From contig CABHOK010000007.1 in the NCBI GenBank assembly GCA_902168205.1, positions 124,001-188,000 on the forward strand: a DNA stretch of 64,000 nt, given 5' to 3'. Positions 28,127-35,930 of the stretch are shown piece by piece. Position numbers and translations under genes: made by a program. Each line of letters opens with the position of its first letter. The stretch's first letter is position 1. This stretch comes from an uncultured Chitinophaga sp. (GTDB taxonomy: Bacteria > Bacteroidota > Bacteroidia > Cytophagales > Cyclobacteriaceae). The notes below the pieces were generated by a model. It did not search any database, was not told where the DNA came from, and saw only the letters and a list, made by a program, of their open reading frames with translations.

Positions 28127-28483
28127 GTGAATCAAAAACGTTGCCTCCTATTTTATAAGGATTACTTTCAGGACTTCTATGACGATCAGACATCAAAGGT
28201 TCAAAAGAAGATACTTTGGACTCTGAGAATAATTGAAGACCTGGACAGAATTCCAGAAATTTATTTCAAACATTTAGAAAGCACTGATGGGCTTTACGAA
28301 ATCCGAGTTCAAAGCGGAAGCGATATATATAGAATCTTCTGCTTTTTTGATGACAATAATTTAGTTGTTGTCGGGCATGGGTTTCAAAAGAAAACTCAAA
28401 AGACGCCAGACAAAGAAATTGAACGAGCTGAGAAAATTAAAAGAGACTACTATGAAGAAAAAAAATTTAACACCCCTCAATGA
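28127..28483 (+). CDS. HigB/RelE-like toxin (phage Gp49-like family)
   Basis: The 118-aa protein matches the RelE-superfamily Gp49-like/HigB toxins, ribosome-dependent mRNA interferases. Its signature blocks are FYKDYFQDFYDDQ, VQKKILWTLRIIEDLDRIPE, KHLESTDGLYEIRV, YRIFCFFDDNNLVVVGHGFQKK and the basic tail ERAEKIKRDYYEE. The frame is open from ATG 28046, but the extra 27 residues do not look like the family and the promoter lies inside them, so GTG 28127 is preferred. Its 3' end overlaps the XRE antitoxin by 32 nt. The toxin-first order is the HigBA arrangement. Confidence 0.88.
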   Translation: MNQKRCLLFYKDYFQDFYDDQTSKVQKKILWTLRIIEDLDRIPEIYFKHLESTDGLYEIRVQSGSDIYRIFCFFDDNNLVVVGHGFQKKTQKTPDKEIERAEKIKRDYYEEKKFNTPQ

Positions 28484-28751
28484 ATTTATCGACAAAAAGG
28501 TTGGTAAAAAAGGTACCCGAAAAAGAGACAAGTTTGAAACAGACTACGAAGCGTTCAAGCTGGGAGTCCTTATTCAACAAGCAAGACAAGAAAGAGGATT
28601 GACTCAGGAACAAGTTGCTGAACTGTCGGGCACCAATAAATCCTATATTTCAAAACTTGAAAAAGATCTAAAGGACGTTCGCTTCTCCACGCTGCAGAGA
28701 ATTATTACCGAAGGACTTGGCGGACATCTGGAGATTTCGATTAAGTTCTGA
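28452..28751 (+). CDS. HigA-like XRE antitoxin
   Basis: The 99-aa protein has a charged N-terminal extension (KKKNLTPLNEFIDKKVG) and a Cro/CI-type HTH (LGVLIQQARQERGLTQEQVA, then SGTNKSYISKLEKD). It ends in LEISIKF, a usual ending for HigA partners of Gp49-like toxins. It should neutralise the upstream toxin and repress the shared promoter. ATG 28452 is chosen because upstream in-frame ATG codons lie deep inside the toxin gene and encode a low-complexity basic stretch. Confidence 0.88.
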   Translation: MKKKNLTPLNEFIDKKVGKKGTRKRDKFETDYEAFKLGVLIQQARQERGLTQEQVAELSGTNKSYISKLEKDLKDVRFSTLQRIITEGLGGHLEISIKF

Positions 28752-28778
28752 GCATGGCTGTATAATGAGAAGTATAGA

Positions 28779-29231
28779 ATGACAGACGAACAAATCAAAC
28801 AATATCACAAACAGGTTGACGAGAATATAGTTAAGTACGGCTATCATTCTACTTTTGTGTTTACCGGCAATACTCCCTCCTTCTGTTACTCAACAGGAAT
28901 TTACAAGAGCTTTGGCATACCGGAGCTTTTCATTTCGTCTTTACCTCAAAACCTCTCGCACGAACTTATTCAGAACTATGTGCACAAGTTCAAAAATATG
29001 GACAAGGTTCCGTTGGATATAAAGATAGACGATCTCACTGACAGGTTCCCTGTATATTTGATTGAAGTACCAATAGACAAACTAACAGACTATGTCCTTT
29101 CAAGCATTCGATTTTATGAAGGCAAGAACTATAAATATATACAATTGATTTACCCCGATACCAATGGATACTTCCCTAACAATAAGGGATACAACTACGA
29201 TCAAGTAATACTCGGACAATTTGAGCAGTAG
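28779..29231 (+). CDS. DUF4262 domain protein
   Basis: The 150-aa cytoplasmic protein matches DUF4262: an N-terminal helix (KQYHKQVDENIVKYGYHSTFVF), then TPSFCYSTGIYKSFGIPELFISSLPQ and a second alpha/beta half. Function is unknown; family members often occur near mobile or toxin-immunity genes. It follows the HigBA pair by 27 nt on the same strand and may share the transcript. The low use of GC-rich codons fits an acquired segment. Confidence 0.8.
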   Translation: MTDEQIKQYHKQVDENIVKYGYHSTFVFTGNTPSFCYSTGIYKSFGIPELFISSLPQNLSHELIQNYVHKFKNMDKVPLDIKIDDLTDRFPVYLIEVPIDKLTDYVLSSIRFYEGKNYKYIQLIYPDTNGYFPNNKGYNYDQVILGQFEQ

Positions 29232-29257
29232 TAATTATATAGTTATTAGCTAATATT

Positions 29258-29482
29258 ATGACAAGAGAAGAACGAAAGCTGCTATCAAAAGAGCCTATTC
29301 AGTGGACTGGCGATCTCACGGATGATTGTACTGCCAAGTGGGGAGGCCTTATGTTACGAGCGGAATCAATGAATGACTATCACTGGTGGTGGGCTGTCTA
29401 TGATATGCAACGGGATGAGATAACAATTGATAGTTCTAACGACTATAAGGAAAGATTTCTAGGAGGAAGAAGTATACGTTGA
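29258..29482 (+). CDS. Small hypothetical protein, 74 aa
   Basis: Not recognised. It is a soluble, Trp-rich peptide (KWGGLML and DYHWWWAVYDM) with a charged N-terminus (TREERKLLSKEPIQW). Its position 26 nt after the DUF4262 gene suggests the same operon. The W/Y-rich pattern recalls small immunity-like proteins, but there is no firm family signal. Confidence 0.55.
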   Translation: MTREERKLLSKEPIQWTGDLTDDCTAKWGGLMLRAESMNDYHWWWAVYDMQRDEITIDSSNDYKERFLGGRSIR

Positions 29483-29550
29483 TTCAAAAAAAATCAACAT
29501 TCATTAAACCTGCGATTGAGTTTCAAGTCAAATTGAAAATTTAATCTTCT

Positions 29551-30510
29551 ATGATTGTACGAATCATTCTACTCCTGCTTTTTACAACGATCTTATCAGC
29601 CTGTACGTCCGATGAAAATTTAGAGTCAATACCTCAGGTTCCTGAGGACGGTATTTATATAACAGAACAATTCGATGAGGCAGATCTGTCGCTCTTGTTT
29701 GACGTGCCTTTCTCGACTCGTGATAATTACAATGGCATTCAATATACCGCTGCGAATAGAAAAGAACTCGAAGCAGGTTTGGAAGAATTGACAATGCACC
29801 TCGACCTTGCTATTCCGCCCAATGCCACAGCAACAACCCCTCAACCGCTAGTTGTTTATATACACGGTGGTGGATTTACGAGTGGAAGCAAGGAAGACAC
29901 CTATGATAAAATATTAGGCTATGCGAAGGCCGGTTACGTGGCCACAACAATAAATTACCGACTTACCCCCGACAATCAGTCCAGCAACGCACTGCGTAAC
30001 CTTGCCGTTACCAATGCAGTGGAAGATGCCATGAATGCTATTCGGTTCCTCAAGAGCAAAGCATCGGTATATCACATCGATGTAACCCGCATTGCCGTAA
30101 TAGGATCGTCAGCCGGAGGCGGCATAGCACTCACCAACGCTGTAGGTGCAGATGAACTGGGATTTCAATCCGATTACTCAGATCAGAGTGCCAAGGTACA
30201 AGCTACTATATCTACCGGGGCCACGTTGACGGGCGATAGCCTGGTTGACAAGTCTGCTCTTGCTTTTGATTCGTATGATTGTCCGGCACTACTGTTTCAT
30301 AACAGTGCTGAAGATCCGGTTACCGGGGCCACCTGGCAAAATGCTCTTGATACAAAAAAACTCATGGATGACGCTGGAAATACCTGCACGCTGGTAGCGC
30401 AGCCTTCCGACACGCATACGGTAAGCCTTGCCCTTGATGGTAAATACTGGAACAGTATAAAATCATTTCTCTGGCAACACCTGCGGCTCTATGAATTACG
30501 ATTGGAATAG
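29551..30510 (+). CDS. Alpha/beta-hydrolase lipoprotein (carboxylesterase, HSL/BD-FAE-like)
   Basis: The lipoprotein signal (MIVRIILLLLFTTILSAC) is followed by an esterase of the hormone-sensitive-lipase-like group. The oxyanion motif is HGGGF (about residues 105-109), the nucleophile Ser187 is in GSSAGG, and late Asp (SAEDP) and His (DTHTVSL) complete the triad. At 319 aa it is a typical size. It probably de-esterifies sugars or small esters at the cell envelope. It follows the accessory toxin-antitoxin stretch but its codon use looks like the host genes. A dispersed repeat begins at its stop codon. Confidence 0.92.
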   Translation: MIVRIILLLLFTTILSACTSDENLESIPQVPEDGIYITEQFDEADLSLLFDVPFSTRDNYNGIQYTAANRKELEAGLEELTMHLDLAIPPNATATTPQPLVVYIHGGGFTSGSKEDTYDKILGYAKAGYVATTINYRLTPDNQSSNALRNLAVTNAVEDAMNAIRFLKSKASVYHIDVTRIAVIGSSAGGGIALTNAVGADELGFQSDYSDQSAKVQATISTGATLTGDSLVDKSALAFDSYDCPALLFHNSAEDPVTGATWQNALDTKKLMDDAGNTCTLVAQPSDTHTVSLALDGKYWNSIKSFLWQHLRLYELRLE

Positions 30511-30532
30511 TTATTCGTGAATCGTTATTCGG

Positions 30533-30632
30533 AAATCCAGAAACACTAAGACCACAGAGGAGAGTTACACAGAGAGAAATATACTTTGTGTAACTTCTTG
30601 TCTTCTTTGTGATTTCTTTGTGCAATGGATTT
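30533..30632. repeat. Dispersed hairpin repeat, AAATCC...GGATTT family, copy c
   Basis: It is bounded by AAATCC and GGATTT. The left half (CCACAGAGGAGAGTTACACA) pairs imperfectly with the right half (TTTGTGTAACTTCTTGTCTT ... CTTTGTGCAATGG). It sits between convergent genes, preceded by a GTTATTCGTGAATCGTTATTCGG word of the other family. Confidence 0.75.
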
Positions 30633-30650
30633 GGGAATCGTTGTGATGTG

Positions 30651-31028
30651 CTATCGCTTCTCTCCCAACAATGCCAGTAGCTGATTGTTTTGCTTCTTTA
30701 GATACTCGATTTGTTCTTTCAATTCTTTTATCTGGTCATCTTTGGCAGCAATGATCTTCTCAAAAGCTTCCGGCTGAAATTCTTCATTAAGGTTATTGAT
30801 ATAGCCATAACCCTTCTGAGTATTTTCGAATGATATGGAAACACTTGGCGCGAGTATATCCGCTACTCCTACATCATACAGTTGTGCTAACTTTTCTACT
30901 TGCTCAGCTTTCAAAACGCGCGGGTTTCGTTCGATCTTGGAATATGTACTTTGATCTACACCGATTTGTGAAGCAACGTATTCTTGTGTGTAGTTATTGA
31001 TCTCACGTAACACTCTCAGGTTTGACAT
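30651..31028 (-). CDS. XRE-family transcriptional regulator
   Basis: A 125-aa regulator. An N-terminal Cro/CI HTH (LRVLREINNYTQEYVASQIG, then VDQSTYSKIERN) spans residues 3-55. A linker leads to a C-terminal coiled coil (AAKDDQIKELKEQIEYLKKQNNQ-type, about 90-118) that should mediate dimerisation. It is a single-gene unit with a consensus promoter at 31057-31086. Its target is unknown; a TACTATAGTA palindrome (31123-31132) upstream is a possible operator. Confidence 0.88.
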   Translation of the reverse strand: MSNLRVLREINNYTQEYVASQIGVDQSTYSKIERNPRVLKAEQVEKLAQLYDVGVADILAPSVSISFENTQKGYGYINNLNEEFQPEAFEKIIAAKDDQIKELKEQIEYLKKQNNQLLALLGEKR

Positions 31029-31056
31029 ACTCGAAGTTGATATAATAGCGAAAGTA

Positions 31057-31086
31057 CAAAATTACCTGCAAGCTGCAAGGCATCAA
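31057..31086 (-). promoter_or_regulatory. Promoter of the XRE regulator gene
   Basis: On the minus strand TTG (complement of 31084-31086), a 19-nt spacer and TAatTTTG (complement of 31057-31064) exactly fit the Bacteroidota TTG-N19-TAnnTTTG consensus. The leader would be about 20-25 nt. Confidence 0.65.
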
Positions 31087-31204
31087 GCACAATCCTTCCC
31101 TCCTATTTCAGGCCGATATGCCTACTATAGTATGCTAAATTAAATGGTTTAGGATTATCGCTGCCAACATCTTTGCTCCGTATTCTAAACCAAATTACTC
31201 AACG

Positions 31205-31540
31205 ATGGCTAACATGAAAGTTACTTTGCCCGAAGGTGTATCGCTCATCAAACTACCGGCAACGGCCGAGCTTGCTATTTACATGATTCATAAAGAACTG
31301 AGAAACCGAAGGATTATTACGAAGCTGGAAGATGCAGGCTTTGATTCCTCCAACCTGTCATTCGATCTCACGGAAGTGATTCTGCAACTGGTCGGTATAC
31401 AGAATGATTCCAACGAGACTTATGAATGGTATATTCAGCTACAGGACAAATATACCGCTCTGCCGGAGCCGGAAGAGCCTTCGGAGTATTATCAACAGGC
31501 GCTTGACTTCTATATCGAACTAAGGGGCGTTAACCGTTGA
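31205..31540 (+). CDS. Hypothetical protein, 111 aa
   Basis: Not recognised. It is a soluble acidic protein that opens with a short beta strand (MKVTLPEGVSLIKLP), then alpha-helical segments (ELAIYMIHKELRNRRIITKLEDAG) and a PEEPSEYYQQALDFYIELR tail. The last three residues and stop (VNR*) lie in a copy of the GTTAACCGTT repeat. It is divergent from the XRE regulator gene across about 176 nt. Confidence 0.7.
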   Translation: MANMKVTLPEGVSLIKLPATAELAIYMIHKELRNRRIITKLEDAGFDSSNLSFDLTEVILQLVGIQNDSNETYEWYIQLQDKYTALPEPEEPSEYYQQALDFYIELRGVNR

Positions 31541-31559
31541 TCGTTACACGTTACCAGAG

Positions 31560-31664
31560 AAATCCAGAACCACAAAGCTTAGAAAGAAGGCACAGAGTTA
31601 CACAGAGTAAATATATACTTTGTGAATCTTTGCGTCTTCTTTGTGGACTTGGTGCAATGGATTT
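31560..31664. repeat. Dispersed hairpin repeat, AAATCC...GGATTT family, copy d
   Basis: The clearest copy. AAATCC and GGATTT termini enclose AGAACCACAAAGCTTAGAAA and GGCACAGAGTTACACAGAG on the left, with CTTTGTGAATCTTTGCGTC and TTCTTTGTGGACTTGGTGCA on the right. The arms pair over most of their length around an ATATATAC centre. It is preceded by a GTTAACCGTTGATCG word (31532-31546) of the other family. Confidence 0.8.
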
Positions 31665-31688
31665 AGAAATATAGCCGTATAGTTCGCA

Positions 31689-32090
31689 CTACTTCTCGCA
31701 AAGCTTCTCTCTTGCCTTCCACGGCTCAATCATTTTACTATCGGTCGTAAGATCGGCAGGTTTGATTCTTACCTTGCCATCCGACTTATCGGTAACAAAC
31801 TCGAGCACCAGACGAGTACAGAATTTTCCTTTGCCGTGATCGATCTCAACGGTGGCTAGTGCCTTATCGATTTTAGTGATCTGGTATTTATCTACCATAA
31901 ACATGTTTACTTTTTTACCACGAGCTGTCTCCATGAAGGCGGTTGATATATAGGGTTCGAGGTCTTCCCAATTTTTCATGGCTGTCATAAATTCATCAGT
32001 AGCTTTACGAACAGCTTTTTCATCCTGTGCCTGCAAGGCCAATGAAAAAACAAAAACAAAAAAAAGGATTAGAGGGGTTTGGATACGCAT
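31689..32090 (-). CDS. Small secreted protein of unknown function, 133 aa
   Basis: A signal peptide (MRIQTPLILFFVFVFSLALQAQ) precedes a short alpha/beta domain (KAVRKATDEFMTAMKNWEDLEPYIS ... KITKIDKALATVEIDHGKGKFC) with two Cys that could form a disulfide. The fold may be NTF2/DUF4878-like, judging by the helix then strand order, but no motif confirms it. The protein is probably periplasmic. It is a single gene, convergent with the upstream hypothetical gene and separated by a repeat. Confidence 0.7.
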   Translation of the reverse strand: MRIQTPLILFFVFVFSLALQAQDEKAVRKATDEFMTAMKNWEDLEPYISTAFMETARGKKVNMFMVDKYQITKIDKALATVEIDHGKGKFCTRLVLEFVTDKSDGKVRIKPADLTTDSKMIEPWKAREKLCEK

Positions 32091-32345
32091 AGGAGTATTG
32101 GGTTAATGGTTACCCTAACAAACAGCTTTAAATTCATATCCACAAGTATCATAACACACAAAACTGGCAGGCACGTAGTAATGAAACAGGTAGAAATACC
32201 TGTTTTTAAATTACCGTATTTATACTGCTGTAAGAATTTATTCTTAAGCGCTACTTCGTATCGTTATTTGAAGCTTCACAAAATAACAAGGCAACTCTCG
32301 AAAAGCCTTCAATAGAGTAGAGACTAATTTCTTAACAAGTTTTTT

Positions 32346-32669
32346 ATGCCACGAATAATGCAAACAAACGGAGCTGTAAAAGATTACAAGTTCAACCTGG
32401 GAAAAAGATCACTCACTGGAGAAGCAGCCGTAATAGGTGATATTATATCATCAAACTATAGCGGCAATATTGCTGACCCTCTTTACACTGCACTCGACTC
32501 CACGATTGTTGAAGTTCGAGGTCGCAATAGCCTTCCAACCGGAAATGTGGATGCCGTATTGCTTGACAACAACTATAAACAATTGGTGCTCGGAGTCTTC
32601 AACGAAAAACTATCGGATGCCTTGCAACAAGACACGTTATTGGGATCAAGACCTCATTCGCACATATAG
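32346..32669 (+). CDS. Hypothetical protein, 107 aa
   Basis: Weakly supported. The frame encodes a plausible soluble protein (IMQTNGAVKDYKFNLGKRSL ... IVEVRGRNSLPTGNVDAVLL). A second frame (32437-32757) overlaps it but has a poorer composition. The 255-nt region before it (32091-32345) shows nothing else clear. It converges on topA across a shared terminator. Confidence 0.45.
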   Translation: MPRIMQTNGAVKDYKFNLGKRSLTGEAAVIGDIISSNYSGNIADPLYTALDSTIVEVRGRNSLPTGNVDAVLLDNNYKQLVLGVFNEKLSDALQQDTLLGSRPHSHI

Positions 32670-32710
32670 TTTAACAATCCCACGGAAATTTTCTTACGGC
32701 ACGTGTAACG

Positions 32711-32742
32711 AAAAAGCCCTGCTTCTGGTTGGAAGCAGGGCT
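32711..32742 (-). terminator. Terminator downstream of topA
   Basis: A perfect 11-bp stem AGCCCTGCTTC / GAAGCAGGGCT with a 6-nt loop. On the minus strand it is followed by TTTTT (complement of 32711-32715), so it should end topA transcription and may also serve the convergent small gene. Confidence 0.8.
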
Positions 32743-32817
32743 ATTGTTAATTTGTAACGAGTTAACCTCTATTCATGAACAGTATATATACACTATTAAC
32801 GGATAACAGTTCACGAT

Positions 32818-35244
32818 TTACTTCTTCTTCTTTGCAGCCTTCTTCGGTGCTGCTTTCTTGGCTACTTTCTTCGCTGCGGTTTTCTTCGCGGGTGCTTTCT
32901 TGGCTGGTGCTTCGGTTTTAGCGGGAGCGCTTCTTCCGAATCGGCCCTTCTTCTCAGGTGTGGCATCGGCCAGTGTTATACATTCCTGCAAGGTTAGCTC
33001 CTTCGGATCTTTACCTTTTGGAATCTTCACATTCTTTTTACCGGCTTTGATATAGGGGCCGAAACGACCGTTGAGAATTTGTATATCTGGATTCTCATCA
33101 AACGCCTTGATCAGTTTGTTTGCATCTGATACACGCTTGTTCTCGATCAGCTCGATCGCTTTATCAAGTTCTATAGCATACGGGTCATTATCTTTCGGTA
33201 TCGATACAAACTTTTTATCGTGCAATACATACGGACCGAAGCGTCCTATATTTACTACTACCGGCTTCTCTTCAAACTGTCCTAAATCGCGTGGCATTTT
33301 GAAGAGCTCCATGGCATCTTCCATCGTGATGTTCTCGATGAACTGTCCCGGACGAAGACTTGCAAATTTAGGCTTTTCTCCTCCTGAATCATCTGGGTTC
33401 TCTCCTATCTGCACATACGCTCCGAACTTACCGAGCTTGGCATATACCATCTTGCCGGTCTTCTCATCTATACCTAACTCGCGACTCTTACCAACCGATG
33501 AACGTTCTATCTTCTCCGTAGAAGATACCTTCTTATGGAAAGGTTGATAGAAGTTATCGATCATCTTCTTCCAGTCGAGTTTACCACTGGCAATCTCATC
33601 AAACTCCTGTTCAATTTCAGAAGTAAAGGAAAAGTCCGTTACATCCGGAAAGTGTTCTACAAGGAAGTCAGTAACCACCATCGCAGTATTGGTCGGGAAG
33701 AGTTTATTTTTCTCTGCACCGGTAATTTCAGTCTCTTCTGCTTTCGCGATGTTGTCGTTCTTCAGTGTAAACACATTGTATTTACGTTCAACACCTTCGC
33801 GAACTTCTTTCACTACATAACCACGCTTCTGCACCGTTGTAATGGTTGGCGCGTACGTAGATGGTCGGCCTATACCAAGTTCTTCAAGTTTCTTAACAAG
33901 ACTCGCTTCCGTATATCTTGGCGCGTGGCGGGTAAATACCTGCTTCGCGGTGAGCTCATCCAGTTTAAGGTCTTGTCCTATAGTAAGTGGCGGCAACACT
34001 TTGCTGTTCTCCTCCTCATCTTCATCATCACCCGATTCCATATATACCTTTAAGAATCCTTCGAACTTCACAACTTCACCGGTTGCGATTAACGTGCGTG
34101 GATTAGTAGATATACCGATAGTAGCCGTTGTCTTTTCAAGTTCAGCATCGGCCATCTGCGAAGCTATAGCACGCTTCCAGATGAGATCGTATAAACGCAG
34201 GGCGTTACGGTCCATACCGGGATCGCTCACCGAAAAATCAGTAGGACGAATTGCTTCGTGAGCTTCTTGTGCTGACGATGATTTTGTTTTGAACTGACGC
34301 GGCTGTACAAACTCTTTACCGAATGCCGATTGAATTTGTCGCATCGCACCGTTGCGTGCTTCGTCTGATAAGTTCACAGAGTCCGTACGCATATAGCTTA
34401 TCTTACCGGCTTCGTATAGTTTCTGCGCCACCATCATGGTTTGTATAACCGAGAAGCCGAGCTTGCGCGAAGCTTCCTGTTGTAATGTTGACGTTGTAAA
34501 CGGAGGTGCCGGTGATCGCTTGGACGGCTTGGTCTGCAGATCTTTTATAGTATATTTTGCTCCCTTACACGACTCTAAAAACTTGAGCGCTTCTTCTTCT
34601 GTCTCAAATCGTTCGGAGAGTTCGGCAACGAGAGTCTTTCCTTTATCAAGGGTGAACTCGGCAGTAACACGATACGCAGATTTAGCTTTGAACTCGCTGA
34701 TCTCGCGCTCGCGTTCAACAATCAGTCGCACCGCTACACTTTGCACGCGACCTGCTGATAAACCGGTTTTGATTTTCTTCCAGAGTATAGGAGAAAGTTC
34801 ATAGCCAACGAGGCGATCGAGTACACGTCTTGCCTGCTGTGCATTTACAAGGTCGATATCTATACCGCGTGGGCTTTGCAGTGCGTTGAGAATTGCATTC
34901 TTGGTAATTTCCGTAAAAACAATTCTGCGTGTTTTAGCATCTGTGAGATCAAGCACTTCTTTCAAGTGCCAAGATATAGCTTCTCCCTCGCGGTCTTCAT
35001 CGCTTGCGAGGTATACCATTTCGGCATCCTCGGCAAGTTTTTTAAGTTTCTGTATTACGTCCTTCTTTTCCGGACTGACTTCATAGGTCGGCTCAAAGCC
35101 ATTTTCTACATCAATCGCATCGCCACCCTTGGGCAAATCGCGGATGTGTCCCATGCTGGAAGCCACCTTGAAATCCTTTCCCAGGTAGCCTTCAATGGTT
35201 TTCGCCTTCGCTGGTGACTCTACAATTACTAGATTTTTTGACAT
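32818..35244 (-). CDS. topA: DNA topoisomerase I
   Basis: This is the type IA topoisomerase that relaxes negative supercoils. The TOPRIM domain occupies residues 1-115 (VIVESPAKAKTIEGYLG; acidic DEDREGE). The catalytic Tyr is about 284 in ISYMRTDSV. The C-terminal part lacks tetracysteine zinc fingers and instead has three TopA C-repeat domains (KLGKFGAYVQIG, NIGRFGPYVLHDKKF and LNGRFGPYIKAGKKN), as usual for Bacteroidota. The last 40 residues are an Ala/Lys/Pro-rich, histone H1-like tail (KKAPAKKTAAKKVAKK), which may aid DNA binding. The length is 808 aa. Confidence 0.97.
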   Translation of the reverse strand: MSKNLVIVESPAKAKTIEGYLGKDFKVASSMGHIRDLPKGGDAIDVENGFEPTYEVSPEKKDVIQKLKKLAEDAEMVYLASDEDREGEAISWHLKEVLDLTDAKTRRIVFTEITKNAILNALQSPRGIDIDLVNAQQARRVLDRLVGYELSPILWKKIKTGLSAGRVQSVAVRLIVEREREISEFKAKSAYRVTAEFTLDKGKTLVAELSERFETEEEALKFLESCKGAKYTIKDLQTKPSKRSPAPPFTTSTLQQEASRKLGFSVIQTMMVAQKLYEAGKISYMRTDSVNLSDEARNGAMRQIQSAFGKEFVQPRQFKTKSSSAQEAHEAIRPTDFSVSDPGMDRNALRLYDLIWKRAIASQMADAELEKTTATIGISTNPRTLIATGEVVKFEGFLKVYMESGDDEDEEENSKVLPPLTIGQDLKLDELTAKQVFTRHAPRYTEASLVKKLEELGIGRPSTYAPTITTVQKRGYVVKEVREGVERKYNVFTLKNDNIAKAEETEITGAEKNKLFPTNTAMVVTDFLVEHFPDVTDFSFTSEIEQEFDEIASGKLDWKKMIDNFYQPFHKKVSSTEKIERSSVGKSRELGIDEKTGKMVYAKLGKFGAYVQIGENPDDSGGEKPKFASLRPGQFIENITMEDAMELFKMPRDLGQFEEKPVVVNIGRFGPYVLHDKKFVSIPKDNDPYAIELDKAIELIENKRVSDANKLIKAFDENPDIQILNGRFGPYIKAGKKNVKIPKGKDPKELTLQECITLADATPEKKGRFGRSAPAKTEAPAKKAPAKKTAAKKVAKKAAPKKAAKKKK

Positions 35245-35355
35245 GCCGATAAACGTTTCGAAAAGGTCAAATATCTGGAAATTTTTAAAAAATCAAATTT
35301 CACGTGTTAATATTGACGTCCAGCAACCTTAACACCAGTCAGAAAATTATTGAGT

Positions 35356-35856
35356 ATGCCACGCTATTTATATTTGGTTCGTCACGCACAAAGTGCTGAG
35401 AAACAGGTCAATCAAAACGATTTTGGCCGCGAATTAACCTCCACCGGAGTGAAGCAGGCTTTGCTTGTGGGGAATTATCTGCTACAACAACAGATTATGC
35501 CCGATGTTATCATGACCAGCACGGCCGAACGTGCCCGCATGACGGCCAGCATGATAGCCGATGCATTGAAAACAGACATCGAAAAAATAAATCTGCAGGA
35601 AGATCTGTACGAAGCCTCCACGCGCACCTTCTTCCAGTTTATAACCCAACTCGAAGATCATCTTCACCATGTGATGTGTGTTGCGCATAACCCGGTTGTT
35701 ACTTACCTCGCAGAGTATCTTACCGGTGCTGAAGTTGGCGACATGGTGCCGGCCGGATTGGCCATTATCAAATTCAATATCCAATCGTGGAAAGAAGTTA
35801 GCCAGGGTAATGGCGAACTTGAAAATTATATCACACCGGAAATGCTAACACCTTAA
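35356..35856 (+). CDS. SixA-like phosphohistidine phosphatase
   Basis: A 166-aa histidine-phosphatase fold protein. It opens with the catalytic RHA motif (YLYLVRHAQSAEK; His10) and has the second catalytic His in MCVAHNPVV. Length and motifs fit SixA, which dephosphorylates phosphohistidine in HPt domains or PTS proteins. TTG at 35350 would add two residues; ATG 35356 matches the family start. It is divergent from topA across about 110 nt. Confidence 0.9.
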   Translation: MPRYLYLVRHAQSAEKQVNQNDFGRELTSTGVKQALLVGNYLLQQQIMPDVIMTSTAERARMTASMIADALKTDIEKINLQEDLYEASTRTFFQFITQLEDHLHHVMCVAHNPVVTYLAEYLTGAEVGDMVPAGLAIIKFNIQSWKEVSQGNGELENYITPEMLTP

Positions 35857-35930
35857 TATTGCAGCGTGTATAGCATGGTATGATTATGAAGTAAAGATGA
35901 GTTTGAAGAAACTCACCGGCAAAATCTGTA

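Noticed and set aside
32437-32757. Alternative plus-strand frame of 106 aa
   Set aside because: Overlaps 32346-32669 in another frame, runs through the topA terminator hairpin and has a poor composition.
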